A stretch of DNA of 64,000 bases from Actinomucor elegans (Eukaryota > Mucoromycota > Mucoromycetes > Mucorales > Mucoraceae). The DNA lies in NCBI GenBank assembly GCA_026027325.1, contig JAMSLZ010000007.1, positions 1,984,001-2,048,000 of the forward strand, given 5' to 3'. The translations under genes and the position numbers were made by a program. Every line of letters starts with the position of its first letter. Positions within the stretch are counted from its first letter, which is position 1. The notes beneath the pieces were generated by a model that saw nothing but the letters and a program-made list of their open reading frames with translations, was not told the DNA's origin and searched no databases. Positions 63,900 to 64,000 of the stretch are shown piece after piece.

Positions 63900-64000
63900 T
63901 TTAATCGTCAGGTCCAAAAAAGAAAGAGAGCGGAAAGGAAAGGACTTGCAGATTTGTTTTCATTCTGTAATGTTATCTTTGTATTTATACATATTGGCCC
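63900..64000. other. Upstream region of phosphatase gene (window edge)
   Basis: 101 bp before the phosphatase start. The minus-strand promoter probably continues beyond the window; TATAAATAC-like sequence lies near 63980. Confidence 0.35.

Overview
This is nuclear DNA from a filamentous fungus, most likely Mucoromycota and probably Mucorales. The evidence: almost every gene carries spliceosomal introns of roughly 45-85 nt with GTAAG/GTATG donors and TAG/CAG acceptors; intergenic DNA is AT-rich with many homopolymer runs; the gene set is fungal (PacC/PalC pH signalling, GT15 mannosyltransferase, DES-type sphingolipid desaturase); and there are decayed Kelch/transmembrane and C2H2 families of a type I associate with Mucorales. 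I cannot name a species. I see no bacterial operons, CRISPR arrays, tRNA genes or intact transposons. Coding exons were joined by hand from splice sites; for most genes the summed exon lengths were checked to be divisible by three.

Layout. 0-5.5 kb: a LisH/CTLH protein running off the left edge, ALG13, cytochrome c heme lyase and a sphingolipid delta-4 desaturase. 5.5-9 kb: gene-poor DNA with a decayed coding relic. 9-16.6 kb: a dense block of verprolin/WIP, TMEM33/Pom33, a TLC-domain membrane protein and importin-11/Kap120. 16.6-20.6 kb: no protein gene but a candidate structured RNA near 18.05-18.57 kb. 20.7-22.6 kb: PacC/Rim101-like regulator. 24-26 kb: two decayed membrane-protein genes. 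27.8-32 kb: a hexokinase-like protein that has lost key motifs, and a G3BP-like RNA-binding protein. 32-39.4 kb: mostly empty DNA around one intronless Cys-rich repeat gene. 39.4-44 kb: leucine-rich-repeat protein and GT15 mannosyltransferase. 45.4-47 kb: an orphan exon and a divergent histone H3/H4 pair. 47-55.8 kb: PCID2/Thp1-like PCI protein, Aly/REF-like export adaptor, PX-domain protein, mitochondrial rRNA dimethylase and PalC. 57.3-64 kb: hexose transporter, ALG8 and a secreted 5'-nucleotidase-like phosphatase.

Functional links. Two members of the ambient-pH pathway are present (PacC-like factor and PalC). Two enzymes build the dolichol-linked glycan (ALG13, ALG8), and a GT15 Golgi mannosyltransferase acts later in glycosylation. 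mRNA export/nuclear transport is represented by Aly/REF, PCID2/Thp1-like, importin-11 and Pom33. These are ordinary fungal genes scattered on the chromosome, not a cluster.

Most noteworthy items: a histone H4 gene whose ATG appears to be created by splicing; a 208-residue protein with exact 21-residue CPGR cysteine repeats; a hexokinase paralogue missing sugar- and ATP-binding motifs; an expanded heme-regulatory CP-motif array in heme lyase; and the structured RNA candidate.
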